A DNA stretch of 12,343 nucleotides from Methanocorpusculum sp. (lineage in GTDB: Archaea; Halobacteriota; Methanomicrobia; Methanomicrobiales; Methanocorpusculaceae). The position numbers and the translations under genes are program-made. The notes beneath the pieces were generated by a model. It did no database searches. It saw only the letters and a list, made by a program, of their open reading frames with translations, and was not told where the DNA came from. The stretch is from assembly GCA_017555685.1 (NCBI GenBank), contig JAFZFW010000086.1:1-12343 (forward strand), in the 5' to 3' direction. This document shows, one piece after another, positions 1-7,861 of the stretch. Each line of letters starts with the position of its first letter. Position 1 is the stretch's first letter.

Positions 1-285
1 GACTGTGACGATGTAAATTGTCCGTTCCACGGCAGCTTATCGGTGCGCGGCCAGGTGATTACCGGTAAGGTCGTGAGCGAACGTATGCAGGGAACCGTTG
101 TTGTTGAGCGGAACTTCCTTCACAAGGTCCAGAAGTACGACCGTTACGAGAAGAGAAGCACCAGAATTCACGCACACATGGCTCCATGCCTCGACGCAAA
201 GATTGGCGACGAGGTTAAAATTGCAGAGTGCAGACCACTGAACAAGACCACTTCCTACGTAGTCGTTGAGGTGAACAAGGCATGA
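1..285 (+). CDS. rps17: 30S ribosomal protein uS17, 5'-truncated by window edge
   Basis: Small-subunit protein that binds 16S rRNA early in 30S assembly. The reading frame is open from the first base. It begins with an archaeal S17 N-terminal stretch ([11 protein letters not shown]), so the GTG at 43 is an internal valine codon and not the start; only about 10-15 residues should be missing. The 94 visible residues include the OB-fold core [12 protein letters not shown], the TVVVER strand, the [12 protein letters not shown] loop and the C-terminal [18 protein letters not shown], all typical of the family. The stop codon overlaps the start of the uL14 gene by 4 nt (ATGA), which implies translational coupling. 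The family is certain; only the true start lies outside the window. Confidence 0.96.
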   Translation, partial: DCDDVNCPFHGSLSVRGQVITGKVVSERMQGTVVVERNFLHKVQKYDRYEKRSTRIHAHMAPCLDAKIGDEVKIAECRPLNKTTSYVVVEVNKA

Positions 286-680
286 AGGGATTAACTTCCA
301 AGATTCCACGCGCACTTCAGACTGGTTCTAAGATGGTCTGTGCAGACAACACTGGTGCACGTGTTGTCCAGATTGTTTCCGTCTTCGGATACCACGGTGT
401 CAAGAACCGTCAGCCGAAGATGGGTATCGGAGACCTCGCAACTGTTTCAGTTAAGAAGGGTACTCCGGACATGAAGAGAAAGCTTGTAAAAGCAGTTGTT
501 GTTCGTCAGAAGAAAGAGTTCCGCCGTCCGAACGGACTTCGTGTCTCCTTCGAAGAGAACGCAATGATTCTCTTAAACGACAATGGCGATCCGCGTGGAA
601 CTGACATCAAGGGTCCGGTTGCACGTGAAGTCGCAGAGCGTTTCCCGAAAGTAGGGTCCATGGCGACCATTATCATCTAA
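282..680 (+). CDS. rpl14: 50S ribosomal protein uL14
   Basis: Large-subunit protein at the 30S-50S interface, contacting 23S rRNA and the bridge to 16S rRNA. The 132 residues match the usual archaeal length. Visible landmarks are the N-terminal [12 protein letters not shown] strand (about 16-27) and the L14 signature around residues 71-97 ([16 protein letters not shown] then [10 protein letters not shown]). The C-terminal block [12 protein letters not shown] (106-117) is also typical. The start overlaps the S17 stop by 4 nt. An 11-nt gap follows, holding the Shine-Dalgarno site of the next gene (AGGTGA at 680-685). Confidence 0.98.
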   Translation: MKGLTSKIPRALQTGSKMVCADNTGARVVQIVSVFGYHGVKNRQPKMGIGDLATVSVKKGTPDMKRKLVKAVVVRQKKEFRRPNGLRVSFEENAMILLNDNGDPRGTDIKGPVAREVAERFPKVGSMATIII

Positions 681-691
681 GGTGAATAAAC

Positions 692-1057
692 ATGGCACGT
701 ATTTCAAGCATTCAGCCGAGAAAGCAGCGGAAGTACCGTTACAATGCCCCGATTCACGTTCGTGGAGCATTCTTACACTCTCCTCTCGCAGGCGATCTCC
801 GTGAAAAGTATGGAAAGCGCAGCTTCCGTGTTGTCACCGGCGACACTGTTAAGGTTCTTCGCGGCGAGTTCGCAGGAACTGAAGGAGTCGTTGACAAAGT
901 CGACGTCAAGAACACGAAAGTCCTCGTCCACGGTGTAACCGTGAAGAAAGCAAACGGCGAAGACGTTCCAAGACCGCTCGACCCGTCAAAGGTAATGATC
1001 ACTAAGCTGAACACAAAAGACGCAAAGCGCATGGCACGTCTTGAGGTGAAGGCATGA
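692..1057 (+). CDS. rpl24: 50S ribosomal protein uL24
   Basis: Assembly-initiating large-subunit protein that binds 23S rRNA near the exit tunnel. At 121 residues it is of archaeal/eukaryotic (L26-like) length. The N-terminal basic segment PRKQRKYRYNAP (9-20) precedes a KOW motif at about 51-71 (DTVKVLRGEFAGTEG then VVDKVD), the family hallmark. The start is set by AGGTGA at 680-685, 6 nt before the ATG, which is a good match to the archaeal anti-Shine-Dalgarno. The stop overlaps the eS4 start by 4 nt (ATGA). Confidence 0.98.
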   Translation: MARISSIQPRKQRKYRYNAPIHVRGAFLHSPLAGDLREKYGKRSFRVVTGDTVKVLRGEFAGTEGVVDKVDVKNTKVLVHGVTVKKANGEDVPRPLDPSKVMITKLNTKDAKRMARLEVKA

Positions 1058-1773
1058 CCAGAACAAAACGTATGGCAGCCCCTACTGAGTGGCAGCTCGC
1101 AAAGAAAGAAAAGAAGTATGTTGTCAGCACCGCAGCTGGTCCGCACAACGGTGCAGCACTCCCAATCGGAGTCTGGCTCCGCGACCACATGCACCTTGCT
1201 GAGAACACCAAAGAAGCAAAGAAGATTCTGCACGACCGCCAGGTTGTCTTAAACGGCCACATTGTTACTGATGAACACATCGGTATCGACGTTTTCGACA
1301 TCATCAGCTTCCCGAAGATTAACAAGCACTACCTTATTCTTGTTGACGCAAAGGGACGCCAGGTCCAGCACGAAATCACCGAGGAAGCAGCAAAAGTCAG
1401 ACTCGTCAAAGTCGCAAACAAGACCACCATCCGTGGCGGTAAGACTCAGATCAACCTGACCTGCGGTGCAAACTTCATCGGCGACAACTCCTGCAAAGGA
1501 AAAGACACTCTCATCGTTGGTCTTACCGGCGAAGAGCGCTTTGCAGTTAAGGAACACTTCCCGTACGCAGTCGGAAGCCTTGCAATCATCATCGGCGGAC
1601 AGCACACTATGAAAGTCGGAAAGATCACCAAGATTTACGTCCAGGCATCTTCCCTTCCAAACCGTGTCATCCTTGAGGATGCAGCAGGCAACCAGCTCGA
1701 GACCATTGAGGACTACATCTACGTTATCGGTACTGAGGAGTCCTACCTGAAGACCTGGGGTGTTGAAGCATGA
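1054..1773 (+). CDS. rps4e: 30S ribosomal protein eS4
   Basis: Small-subunit protein found in archaea and eukaryotes but not bacteria, and one of the clearest domain markers in the window. The 239 residues contain an N-terminal basic lead, then an S4-type RNA-binding domain around residues 40-105 (PIGVWLRDHMHLAENTKEAK and RQVVLNGHIVTDE). A central RS4E domain follows, and a KOW-like segment near 180-205 (GGQHTMKVGKITKIYV). It overlaps uL24 upstream and uL5 downstream by 4 nt each, so translation of the three is probably coupled. Nothing is missing or unusual. Confidence 0.98.
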   Translation: MTRTKRMAAPTEWQLAKKEKKYVVSTAAGPHNGAALPIGVWLRDHMHLAENTKEAKKILHDRQVVLNGHIVTDEHIGIDVFDIISFPKINKHYLILVDAKGRQVQHEITEEAAKVRLVKVANKTTIRGGKTQINLTCGANFIGDNSCKGKDTLIVGLTGEERFAVKEHFPYAVGSLAIIIGGQHTMKVGKITKIYVQASSLPNRVILEDAAGNQLETIEDYIYVIGTEESYLKTWGVEA

Positions 1774-2285
1774 CCGACATGCAGACCCCGTACGTCGCAA
1801 AAGTCATCGTCCACATGGGCGTTGGCGAAGCAGGTGAACGCCTTGTCAATGCTGAAAACATCATGGCAGACCTGACCAATGGCTCCAAGCCAATCCGCTC
1901 CTACGCTAAGAACACCCTTCCTGCATTCGGTGTCCGCCGCGGTCAGCCAATCGGCTGCAAAGTTACCCTCCGCGGTCAGAAGGCAATCGACTTCCTCACC
2001 GTTGCACTGAAGACCTACTCTATCGAGCACGTCCTTCATGCACGTCAGTTCGACGCAACCGGAAACTTCGGTTTCGGTATCGAAGAACACACTGACTTCC
2101 CGGGACAGGCATACGATCCGAAGATTGGTATCTACGGAATGGATGTCATCGCAGTCATCGAGAAGAAAGGAACCAGAACCGCACGCAGAAAAATCCAGCA
2201 GAAGAAGCTCAACAGCAAACTTCAGGTTACTCGCGAAGAGTCCATGAAGTTCGTTACCGAAACCTTCGGAATCGAGGTGGAGTAA
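1770..2285 (+). CDS. rpl5: 50S ribosomal protein uL5
   Basis: Binds 5S rRNA and the central protuberance of the large subunit, contacting P-site tRNA. It has 171 residues. Family blocks are [15 protein letters not shown] (11-25), the loop [17 protein letters not shown] (about 53-69) and [12 protein letters not shown] (about 102-113). The first ATG is preferred because its 4-nt overlap with the eS4 stop repeats the pattern of the neighbouring junctions. A second ATG three codons on (1779) cannot be excluded. One base separates the stop from the uS14 start. Confidence 0.98.
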   Translation: MTDMQTPYVAKVIVHMGVGEAGERLVNAENIMADLTNGSKPIRSYAKNTLPAFGVRRGQPIGCKVTLRGQKAIDFLTVALKTYSIEHVLHARQFDATGNFGFGIEEHTDFPGQAYDPKIGIYGMDVIAVIEKKGTRTARRKIQQKKLNSKLQVTREESMKFVTETFGIEVE

Positions 2286-2286
2286 A

Positions 2287-2457
2287 ATGGCAGCAAAAGA
2301 CAACGGCAAAGTCCAGCAGAAAAAGTATGGCCGTGGTGCAAACCAGTGTCAGCTTTGCGGACGTGAGCAGGGACTTGTGCGCAGATACAACATTTACCTC
2401 TGCCGTCAGTGCTTCCGCGAATGGGCACCCACCATGGGCTTTAAGAAGATGAACTAA
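2287..2457 (+). CDS. rps14: 30S ribosomal protein uS14, zinc-binding type
   Basis: A 56-residue protein that binds the 16S rRNA 3' major domain in the subunit head. Translation from the ATG at 2287 gives a short basic protein with a CxxC...CxxC zinc ribbon: Cys21, Cys24, Cys39 and Cys42 (CQLC and CRQC). The family segment [14 protein letters not shown] (34-47) and the end GFKKMN are also present. All four zinc ligands are there, so this is the C+ form used by archaea. It lies 1 nt after the uL5 stop and 16 nt before uS8, exactly where S14 sits in archaeal spc operons. Its small size makes it easy to miss. Confidence 0.97.
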   Translation: MAAKDNGKVQQKKYGRGANQCQLCGREQGLVRRYNIYLCRQCFREWAPTMGFKKMN

Positions 2458-2473
2458 GAGGAGGACAAGGACA

Positions 2474-2866
2474 ATGACACAACAGAATCCTATCGCAGAC
2501 GCAATGAGCGCCATTAAGAATGCTGGCGACACCGGCAAGCTTAAAGTGACCGTTGAGCCGGCAAGCCGCCTCTTTGGTGACATGCTTAAAGTCATGCAGG
2601 AATACGGATACATCACCGGATTTGAAAAGATTGAAGACGGAAGAGGAGGACAGTACGAAATCGCTCTCTCCGGAGGAATCAACAAATGTGGTGTTATCAC
2701 TCCGCGTTTCTCAGTGAAAGTCGAGGACCTTGAGTCCTGGGAAATCAGATACCTTCCAGGAAAGGGATTCGGAATTATCATTCTGACCACTTCCAAGGGA
2801 GTTATGTCCCACGAACAGGCACGTAAGCTCGGTATCGGAGGAGAGCTTTTAGCATACGTCTTCTAA
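2474..2866 (+). CDS. rps8: 30S ribosomal protein uS8
   Basis: Primary 16S rRNA-binding protein of the central domain. In several prokaryotes it is also the autogenous regulator of this operon; whether that holds here cannot be read from the window. The 130 residues begin with the conserved NPIADAMSAIKNA (5-17) and end with the S8 signature TTSKGVMSHEQARKLGIGG (about 105-123) followed by ELLAYVF. The start is supported by the purine-rich GAGGAGG at 2458-2464, whose GGAGG lies 9 nt from the ATG. This is one of the strongest ribosome binding sites here and suggests re-initiation after the 16-nt gap from uS14. Confidence 0.98.
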   Translation: MTQQNPIADAMSAIKNAGDTGKLKVTVEPASRLFGDMLKVMQEYGYITGFEKIEDGRGGQYEIALSGGINKCGVITPRFSVKVEDLESWEIRYLPGKGFGIIILTTSKGVMSHEQARKLGIGGELLAYVF

Positions 2867-2880
2867 GGAGTTGAAAAATA

Positions 2881-3405
2881 ATGTACGAAATTATTTTTGA
2901 GATTCCGGCAGGCGTAACCGTTGCACGCGAAGGCGACAACTTTGTCGTCAAGGGTGCAAAGGGTGAGCTCACCCGCAGAATGTACCACCCGGCAATTGCA
3001 TTCGCAGTTGAAGATGGTGCAGTCACCATTTCCACTGAGTCTACCAGACGCAGTGTCCGTGCATTAATCGGAACCTACAACGCACTTCTCAAAGTCATGA
3101 GCAAGGGTGTTGTTGAGGGTTACGAATACCGCATGAAGGTTGTCTTCAACCACTTCCCAATCCAGGTGAAGGTTGCAGGCGACAAAGTTGAGATCGGTAA
3201 CTTCCTTGGTGAGAAGCAGGCACGCATTGCAGCAATCGTTCCAGGCGTAACTGTTAAAGTCCAGGGTGATGAACTCGTTCTTACTGGTATCAACCGTGAG
3301 ACTGTCGGCAACACTGCCGCAAACATCGAACAGGCATGCAAAGTCAGAAACCGTGACCCGCGTGTCTTCCAGGATGGTATCTACATTACCAGCAGAGGTA
3401 ACTAA
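2881..3405 (+). CDS. rpl6: 50S ribosomal protein uL6
   Basis: Large-subunit protein near the factor-binding stalk base, contacting 23S rRNA helix 97. It has 174 residues with the two repeated L6 folds: an N-terminal domain (about 1-80, including GDNFVVKGAKGELTR) and a C-terminal domain (about 81-174). GYEYRMKVVFNHFPIQVKV at about 80-98 is characteristic of the archaeal/eukaryotic branch. The late segment NRDPRVFQDGIYI (about 157-169) is also typical. AGGAG at 2866-2870 lies 10 nt before the ATG. Two bases separate the stop from eL32. Confidence 0.98.
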   Translation: MYEIIFEIPAGVTVAREGDNFVVKGAKGELTRRMYHPAIAFAVEDGAVTISTESTRRSVRALIGTYNALLKVMSKGVVEGYEYRMKVVFNHFPIQVKVAGDKVEIGNFLGEKQARIAAIVPGVTVKVQGDELVLTGINRETVGNTAANIEQACKVRNRDPRVFQDGIYITSRGN

Positions 3406-3407
3406 TC

Positions 3408-3821
3408 ATGGCATCTGAAATTAAGAGACTTCTCCGCGCCCGTGAGGCAAAGAGAGCAACATTCAACCGTCAGTGCCTGCACTCCAAAGTATGTCTTAAG
3501 GATACCTGGAGAAGACCGCGTGGACTTCACTCCAAGCAGCGCAAAGACTACCTTGCAAAGGGTGAACACCCGGAGGCAGGATTCGGATCTCCGAAGGCAG
3601 TCCGCGGATTCCACCCAAGCGGATACCGCGAAGTCAGAGTCTTCACTGTCGCTGAACTTGAAGGAATCGACGCAGCAACCACTGCTGTCCGTATCGGCGG
3701 CTCTGTCGGCGGTGCAAAGCGCGCTGTCATTCAGACCAAAGCAGCTGAACTCGGCATCAAAGTCCTGAACGCAAAAGAGGCAAAAGTTGCCGCTGTTGAG
3801 GAGGTGCAGTCCAATGACTAA
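3408..3821 (+). CDS. rpl32e: 50S ribosomal protein eL32
   Basis: Large-subunit protein restricted to archaea and eukaryotes. The 137 residues start with a basic helix (EIKRLLRAREAKRATFNRQ), then show the family core WRRPRGLHSKQRKDY (about 28-42), GFGSPKAVRGFHPSGYREV (about 54-72) and a C-terminal VRIGGSVGGAKRAVIQTKA region that packs on rRNA. The end overlaps the eL19 start by 8 nt, and the eL19 Shine-Dalgarno lies inside this coding region. Confidence 0.97.
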   Translation: MASEIKRLLRAREAKRATFNRQCLHSKVCLKDTWRRPRGLHSKQRKDYLAKGEHPEAGFGSPKAVRGFHPSGYREVRVFTVAELEGIDAATTAVRIGGSVGGAKRAVIQTKAAELGIKVLNAKEAKVAAVEEVQSND

Positions 3822-4269
3822 TCTTTCCGCACAGCGCCGCATTGCAGCTCTCGTCTTAGGCTGTGGTGAGAACCGTGTCTGGATCAACCCGGAGAGAATT
3901 GCAGACGTTGAGAATGCAATGTCCCGAGAAGACATCCGCAACCTCATCGAAGAGGGTGCAATCTCTACCCACCAGAAGAAGGGAATTTCCCGCGGACGTG
4001 TCCGCGCACGCATCGCAAAGCGCTCCTACGGCCACAAGAAGGGTCACGGACGCAGAAGCGGTTCCAAGGGTGCACGCACTCCGTCCAAGGAAGCATGGAT
4101 TAAGAAGATCCGCGCACAGCGCAAAGAGCTCCGTGCTCAGCGTGAGGCAGGAACTATTACTCCGACCGAATACCGCAGACTTTACCGCCGCGCAGCCGGT
4201 GGTCAGTTCCGTAACGTCGCTCACCTGAAGACTCAGATTGAGCTTGTTACTGCCAAGAGGGAGAACTAA
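3814..4269 (+). CDS. rpl19e: 50S ribosomal protein eL19
   Basis: Archaeal/eukaryotic large-subunit protein with long basic helices that wind through 23S rRNA. From the ATG at 3814 it has 151 residues: MTNLSAQRRIAALVLGCGENRVW at the N-terminus, then ISRGRVRARIAKRSYGHKKG (58-77), GRRSGSKGARTPSKEAWIKK (79-98) and a basic C-terminal helix. The start at 3814 is chosen over the in-frame ATG at 3787. It gives the conserved N-terminus and follows a near-perfect archaeal Shine-Dalgarno (GGAGGTG, 3800-3806) by 7 nt. The upstream ATG would add nine residues encoded inside eL32. The 8-nt overlap with eL32 is the largest in the operon. Confidence 0.97.
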   Translation: MTNLSAQRRIAALVLGCGENRVWINPERIADVENAMSREDIRNLIEEGAISTHQKKGISRGRVRARIAKRSYGHKKGHGRRSGSKGARTPSKEAWIKKIRAQRKELRAQREAGTITPTEYRRLYRRAAGGQFRNVAHLKTQIELVTAKREN

Positions 4270-4271
4270 AC

Positions 4272-4796
4272 ATGGCAACTAATGGAAGATACTTCGTTCA
4301 GTTCAGAAGACGCCGCGAAGGCAGAACTGATTACTACCAGCGCCAGCGTTTAATTGTCTCTGGCAGAAACCGTATGGTCATCAGAAAGACCAACCGCCAC
4401 ATCATCATTCAGCTTATCGCTGCAGAGATGGAAGGCGACTACACCTTAGTTCACGTAAACAGCAAAGAGTTACAGAACTTTGGATACAAGGGATACCTTG
4501 GAAACACCCCGGCAGCATACTTAACCGGTATGCTCTTCGCAGTCCGTGCACAGAAGGCAGGATACGAAGGCGGAATCGCAGACATCGGTCTCCAGGTTGC
4601 ATCCGCAGGAGCACGTGTCTTTGCAGCAGTTAAGGGAGCAATCGAAGCAGGCTTCGAGATCCCGTGCGGTGAGAGCATTCTCCCGGACGACGACCGCTGC
4701 AACGGTGTTGTTATCGCAGAATACGACGAGCGCTACGCAGACCTCGCAGAAAACGTTGAGGCTGTTAAGAACGCAATCATGAAGGAGCTGGAGTAA
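4272..4796 (+). CDS. rpl18: 50S ribosomal protein uL18
   Basis: 5S rRNA-binding protein that joins uL5 at the central protuberance. The 174 residues are archaeal/eukaryotic in length; bacterial L18 is about 115. Landmarks are [17 protein letters not shown] (about 12-28), the [17 protein letters not shown] strand-helix (about 41-57) and a C-terminal [15 protein letters not shown] helix. It starts 2 nt after eL19 and ends 1 nt before uS5. Confidence 0.98.
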   Translation: MATNGRYFVQFRRRREGRTDYYQRQRLIVSGRNRMVIRKTNRHIIIQLIAAEMEGDYTLVHVNSKELQNFGYKGYLGNTPAAYLTGMLFAVRAQKAGYEGGIADIGLQVASAGARVFAAVKGAIEAGFEIPCGESILPDDDRCNGVVIAEYDERYADLAENVEAVKNAIMKELE

Positions 4797-4797
4797 T

Positions 4798-5415
4798 ATG
4801 GCTTACGAGCAGGAAGAATGGGTCCCAATCACCGGTCTTGGCAAGAAAGTCATGGCAGGCGAGTTTGCAAACTTCGATGAAGTCCTTGCAAGCGGCTACC
4901 CAATCAAAGAGGAAGGCATTGTTGATGCAATGCTCCCTGATCTTGTTGACGAAGTCCTCTGCATCGACATGATGCAGCGCATGACTGACTCCGGACGCCG
5001 TATTAAGTTCAGAGCTGTCGTCGTTATCGGCAACAAGGATGGCTACATCGGTTTCGGCCAGGGCAAAGATGTCCAGGTTGGAACTGCAATCAAGAAGGCA
5101 ATCACTGCCGCAAAACTGTCCATTGTCAAGGTTCGCCGTGGATGCGGATCCTGGGAATGCGGCTGCGGTCAGAAGCACTCTGTCCCGATGGAAGTTACTG
5201 GTAAAGCAGGCTCCGTCACCGTTACCTTAAAGCCGGCCCCGAAGGGAATCGGACTTGTTACTGGTGACGTCGGAAAGAAGGTACTGACTCTCGCCGGTAT
5301 CCACGATGTGTGGGTAGACACCAGCGGTCAGACCAGAACCACCTTAAACTACGCAAAGGCAACTTTCAACGCACTGCGTGAAACTAACCTTATCCGCATC
5401 GGAGGTCGTCAGTAA
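4798..5415 (+). CDS. rps5: 30S ribosomal protein uS5
   Basis: Small-subunit protein at the mRNA entry channel, involved in decoding fidelity. The 205 residues contain an N-terminal archaeal lead ([13 protein letters not shown]), then the double-stranded RNA-binding S5 domain with [20 protein letters not shown] (71-90). The C-terminal S5 domain has [20 protein letters not shown] (about 149-168). The cysteine-rich loop [11 protein letters not shown], with Cys116, Cys121 and Cys123, is a feature I associate with archaeal/eukaryotic S5; whether it binds metal cannot be told here. The stop (TAA) shares its last base with the ATG of uL30. Confidence 0.98.
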   Translation: MAYEQEEWVPITGLGKKVMAGEFANFDEVLASGYPIKEEGIVDAMLPDLVDEVLCIDMMQRMTDSGRRIKFRAVVVIGNKDGYIGFGQGKDVQVGTAIKKAITAAKLSIVKVRRGCGSWECGCGQKHSVPMEVTGKAGSVTVTLKPAPKGIGLVTGDVGKKVLTLAGIHDVWVDTSGQTRTTLNYAKATFNALRETNLIRIGGRQ

Positions 5416-5876
5416 TGTACGCATTAGTTCAGGTTAGAGGTATTGTCAACACCCGCCGTGAAATCAAGGAGACTTTAAAGATGCTCCGTCTTCACCACAT
5501 CAACCACTGTGTTCTTGTCCCGGAGACCCCTGAGTACCTCGGTATGGTCAGAAAGGTTAAGGACTACGTTGCATTCGGTGAAATCAACGCAGAGACTCTT
5601 GCAACCATCCTTGCAACCCGTGGAAGACTTACCGGCAACAAACCACTCACCGATGAGTACGTTAAATCTGCAACCAAGTACGCAGACATTGCAGAGCTTG
5701 CAGCAGCAATCGTCAACGGTGAAATCCGCATGAAGGACGTTCCGGAACTCAAGCCGGTCCTCCGTATGCACCCACCGCGTAAGGGATACAAGACCACCAA
5801 GCGCACCTACAACCAGGGCGGAGCTCTTGGCTACTACGGTGCAGAGATCAACGATCTCCTTATCAAGATGAGGTAA
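5415..5876 (+). CDS. rpl30: 50S ribosomal protein uL30
   Basis: Large-subunit protein binding 23S rRNA. The 153 residues are the long archaeal/eukaryotic form (L7-like); bacterial L30 has about 60. The L30 ferredoxin-like core occupies about residues 1-60 (YALVQVRGIVNTRREIKETL then LRLHHINHCVLVPE). The archaeal extension contains RGRLTGNKPLTDEYV and ends in HPPRKGYKTTKRTYNQGG. The start overlaps the uS5 stop by one base (TAATG), so expression is probably by re-initiation. Five bases separate it from uL15. Confidence 0.98.
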   Translation: MYALVQVRGIVNTRREIKETLKMLRLHHINHCVLVPETPEYLGMVRKVKDYVAFGEINAETLATILATRGRLTGNKPLTDEYVKSATKYADIAELAAAIVNGEIRMKDVPELKPVLRMHPPRKGYKTTKRTYNQGGALGYYGAEINDLLIKMR

Positions 5877-5881
5877 AAAAC

Positions 5882-6307
5882 ATGCCAGTAAACAAGCGTT
5901 CAAAGTACAGAGGTTCCCGTACCTGTGGTGGAGGAACCCACAAGAACCGCCGTGGTGCAGGTAACCGTGGAGGTCGTGGAGCAGCCGGATGGCGTGACCA
6001 CAACTTTACCCGCTTCTATCTTCTTGGCAAGACCGAAGGAAAGCACGGCTTCGTCTGCAAGACTTCCTATTCCTGGGAAGTCATGGACATCGGAGACATC
6101 GACCAGATGGTCCCTGAGCTCGTTGCACGCGGAATTGCAGTTCAGGAAGGAGATGTCATCTCTCTTGATGCTGCACAGATTGGTGTTGAGAAAGTCTTAG
6201 GTGGAGGACAGGTTAACCACAAACTTGCCATCACCGCAGAAGCATTCTCTGCCAGCGCAGTTGCAAAGATCGAGGAGAAAGGCGGCAACGCCATCTCCTC
6301 CGAATAA
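5882..6307 (+). CDS. rpl15: 50S ribosomal protein uL15
   Basis: Late-assembling large-subunit protein with an extended, glycine- and arginine-rich N-terminus threading into 23S rRNA. The 141 residues show SKYRGSRTCGGGTHKNRRGA (7-26), GNRGGRGAAGW (27-37) and a globular C-terminal domain that includes KVLGGGQVNHKLAITAEAFS, the typical L15 signature region. Its last codons and stop form a stem-loop with the ribosome binding site of secY, described as a separate feature. It is the last ribosomal protein gene in the window. Confidence 0.97.
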   Translation: MPVNKRSKYRGSRTCGGGTHKNRRGAGNRGGRGAAGWRDHNFTRFYLLGKTEGKHGFVCKTSYSWEVMDIGDIDQMVPELVARGIAVQEGDVISLDAAQIGVEKVLGGGQVNHKLAITAEAFSASAVAKIEEKGGNAISSE

Positions 6308-6319
6308 ATTTTTTCGGAG
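6298..6319 (+). promoter_or_regulatory. Stem-loop joining uL15 stop codon and secY Shine-Dalgarno
   Basis: The arms CTCCGAA (6298-6304) and TTCGGAG (6313-6319) pair perfectly over 7 bp. The 8-nt loop TAAATTTT begins with the uL15 stop codon (6305-6307). The right arm contains GGAG (6316-6319), the only plausible secY Shine-Dalgarno, 10 nt before its ATG. I infer that the site is masked until a ribosome finishing uL15 melts the stem, which would couple secY translation to uL15. The pairing is seen; the function is not tested. Confidence 0.6.
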
Positions 6320-6329
6320 TAATTAACTC

Positions 6330-7775
6330 ATGGGAGAACTGTTGGATAGAATGGAACCGCTGCTGTCGCGTATGCCGGCAGTGAAGCCGCCGGAGGGTCA
6401 CGTACACTTCAAAAACAAGCTGTTATGGACCGCTGCTGTGCTGCTTCTGTACTTTGTTTTAACGAATATTCCTGTATTCGGACTTGCATCCAATTCCGTG
6501 GATATTTTTGAGTACTACCGTGCCCTCTTAGCCGGAGCTCAGGGAACTATCCTCCACCTTGGTATTGGTCCAATCGTTACAGCATCTATCGTTTTACAGT
6601 TACTTCGCGGTGCCGATCTGATTAAAATCAACACCTCTGACCAGCGTGGTCAGGTTCTCTATATGGGTCTGCAGAAGCTGCTTATCTTCGTGATGATCTT
6701 CATCGAAGCTCTTCCGAACGTATTCGGCGGATGGATGACAGCTGACCCGGCTGTTGCTGCAATCTTTGGCGGCAGCGGTGCTGTTGTTATGCTGCTTATC
6801 TTCCTGCAGATCTGTCTTGGTGGCGTTCTCGTCATGTTCATGGATGAGGTCGTTTCCAAATGGGGTATCGGCTCTGGTGTAGGTCTCTTCATCGTTGCCG
6901 GTGTCGCACAGGGATTAGTTAACGGTCTCTTCAACTGGTCTGCATCCGGCTCTACTGACGGATTTGCAACCGGTTTCTTCCCAAGACTCTTCCAGGTCAT
7001 TGCAGAAGGTGCAAACTTCATCGACTACTTTGGTCTGCAGATCTTAGCACTCATCACGACGGTTGTCTTATTCTTCGTCATCGTCTTTGTCGAATCGACG
7101 AGAATTGAAATCCCGCTCGCACATGCAAATGTCCGCGGTGCACGCTCAAGATTCCCGGTTAAGCTTGTTTACGCAAGCGTTCTTCCGATGATCTTAGTCC
7201 GTGTTCTCCAGGCAAACGTCCAGATGATTGGAATGATTCTTTCCAACTTCGGAATCAACATCTTAGGTGAATTCAACGGAACTACTCCGGTCAGCGGTTT
7301 AATGTGGTATCTCGCACCAATTAACCAGCCGCAGGACTGGATGTGGTGGCTCTCGAACTTCACCGGTGCTGGTCACGCAGTATGGGAGGTTCTCATCCGT
7401 ATTGGTATCGACTGTCTTGTCATGATTCTTGGTGGCGCACTGTTCGCAATCTTCTGGGTTAAGACTGCTGGTCTTGACTCCAAGCACGTTGCCCGCCAGA
7501 TTCAGAATTCCGGCATGCAGATTCCGGGATACCGCAGAAGCCCTGCAGTTCTCGAAAGATACCTTGACAGATACATTCCAAGAGTCACCGTTATCGGTGG
7601 AGTGTTCATTGGTCTCCTCTCCGTTGTTGCCAACATGCTTGGTATCATCGGATTCGTTGGAGGTACTGGACTTCTGCTTACGGTTTCCATCATTTACCGT
7701 CTGTACGAACAGATTGCAAATGAGCAGATGATGGAAATGTATCCGTTCATGCGTGGATTCTTCAACAAAGAATAA
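6330..7775 (+). CDS. secY: Preprotein translocase subunit SecY (Sec61-alpha type)
   Basis: Central pore of the Sec translocon, moving unfolded proteins across the cytoplasmic membrane and inserting membrane proteins, with SecE and SecG/Sec61-beta encoded elsewhere. The 481 residues give about ten membrane segments: roughly 31-50, 76-93, 113-130, 150-171, 180-200, 237-255, 280-305, 355-378, 418-440 and 442-458. A plug-like segment sits at about 52-68. The first SecY signature is LHLGIGPIVTASIVLQ (75-90) and the second lies at VSKWGIGSGVGLFIVAGVAQ (175-194). The cytoplasmic loops 256-278 (ESTRIEIPLAHANVRG) and 379-415 (ribosome-binding loop with QIPGYRRSPAVLERYLDRY) are intact. It is the last gene of the operon before a T-rich gap. 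Confidence 0.98.
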   Translation: MGELLDRMEPLLSRMPAVKPPEGHVHFKNKLLWTAAVLLLYFVLTNIPVFGLASNSVDIFEYYRALLAGAQGTILHLGIGPIVTASIVLQLLRGADLIKINTSDQRGQVLYMGLQKLLIFVMIFIEALPNVFGGWMTADPAVAAIFGGSGAVVMLLIFLQICLGGVLVMFMDEVVSKWGIGSGVGLFIVAGVAQGLVNGLFNWSASGSTDGFATGFFPRLFQVIAEGANFIDYFGLQILALITTVVLFFVIVFVESTRIEIPLAHANVRGARSRFPVKLVYASVLPMILVRVLQANVQMIGMILSNFGINILGEFNGTTPVSGLMWYLAPINQPQDWMWWLSNFTGAGHAVWEVLIRIGIDCLVMILGGALFAIFWVKTAGLDSKHVARQIQNSGMQIPGYRRSPAVLERYLDRYIPRVTVIGGVFIGLLSVVANMLGIIGFVGGTGLLLTVSIIYRLYEQIANEQMMEMYPFMRGFFNKE

Positions 7776-7780
7776 TCCAC
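7753..7780 (+). terminator. Stem-loop spanning the secY stop codon
   Basis: GTGGATTCTT (7753-7762) can pair with AAGA...ATCCAC (7768-7771 and 7775-7780), giving 10 bp with a 3-nt bulge and a CAACA loop. The secY stop codon (7773-7775) lies in the bulge and right arm. T-rich tracts follow at 7789-7792 and 7807-7811. It may mark the 3' end of the ribosomal operon transcript or stabilise it. Archaeal termination mainly needs oligo-T, so the hairpin's role is inference. Confidence 0.45.
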
Positions 7781-7861
7781 CAACCCCATTTTCCGCCCGC
7801 CCGCTCTTTTTCCCGATATTTTACGGAAACTCTTAATTCTTCTCCCGCAAAATAGAAGGGT
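7776..7861 (+). promoter_or_regulatory. secY-deoA gap: T-rich terminator and likely deoA promoter
   Basis: This 86-nt gap is the longest in the window and the point where the ribosomal operon probably ends. It holds oligo-T tracts (7789-7792 and 7807-7811) suited to archaeal termination. An A/T-rich element, GATATTTTAC at 7815-7824, could serve as a TATA box; a start site about 25 nt on would give a leader near 15 nt. A second weak candidate is TTAATTCT (7833-7840), which would make the transcript leaderless. No well-spaced Shine-Dalgarno precedes the deoA ATG: AAGGG ends one base before it. Confidence 0.5.

Noticed and set aside
43..45. GTG as the start of uS17
   Set aside because: The frame is open from base 1, and the upstream residues ([10 protein letters not shown]) match the archaeal S17 N-terminus, so the gene is truncated by the window and this GTG is internal.
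3787..3813. Upstream in-frame ATG for eL19
   Set aside because: It would add nine residues with no family similarity. The ATG at 3814 follows GGAGGTG at the right distance and gives the conserved MTNLSAQRRIA start.
3402..4013. 203-codon open frame on the minus strand over eL32/eL19
   Set aside because: It is antisense to two unmistakable ribosomal protein genes, crosses their junction, and has no recognisable protein features. Strong codon bias in the real genes leaves long open antisense frames; those at 1743-2309, 1249-1800 and 10843-11451 have the same explanation.
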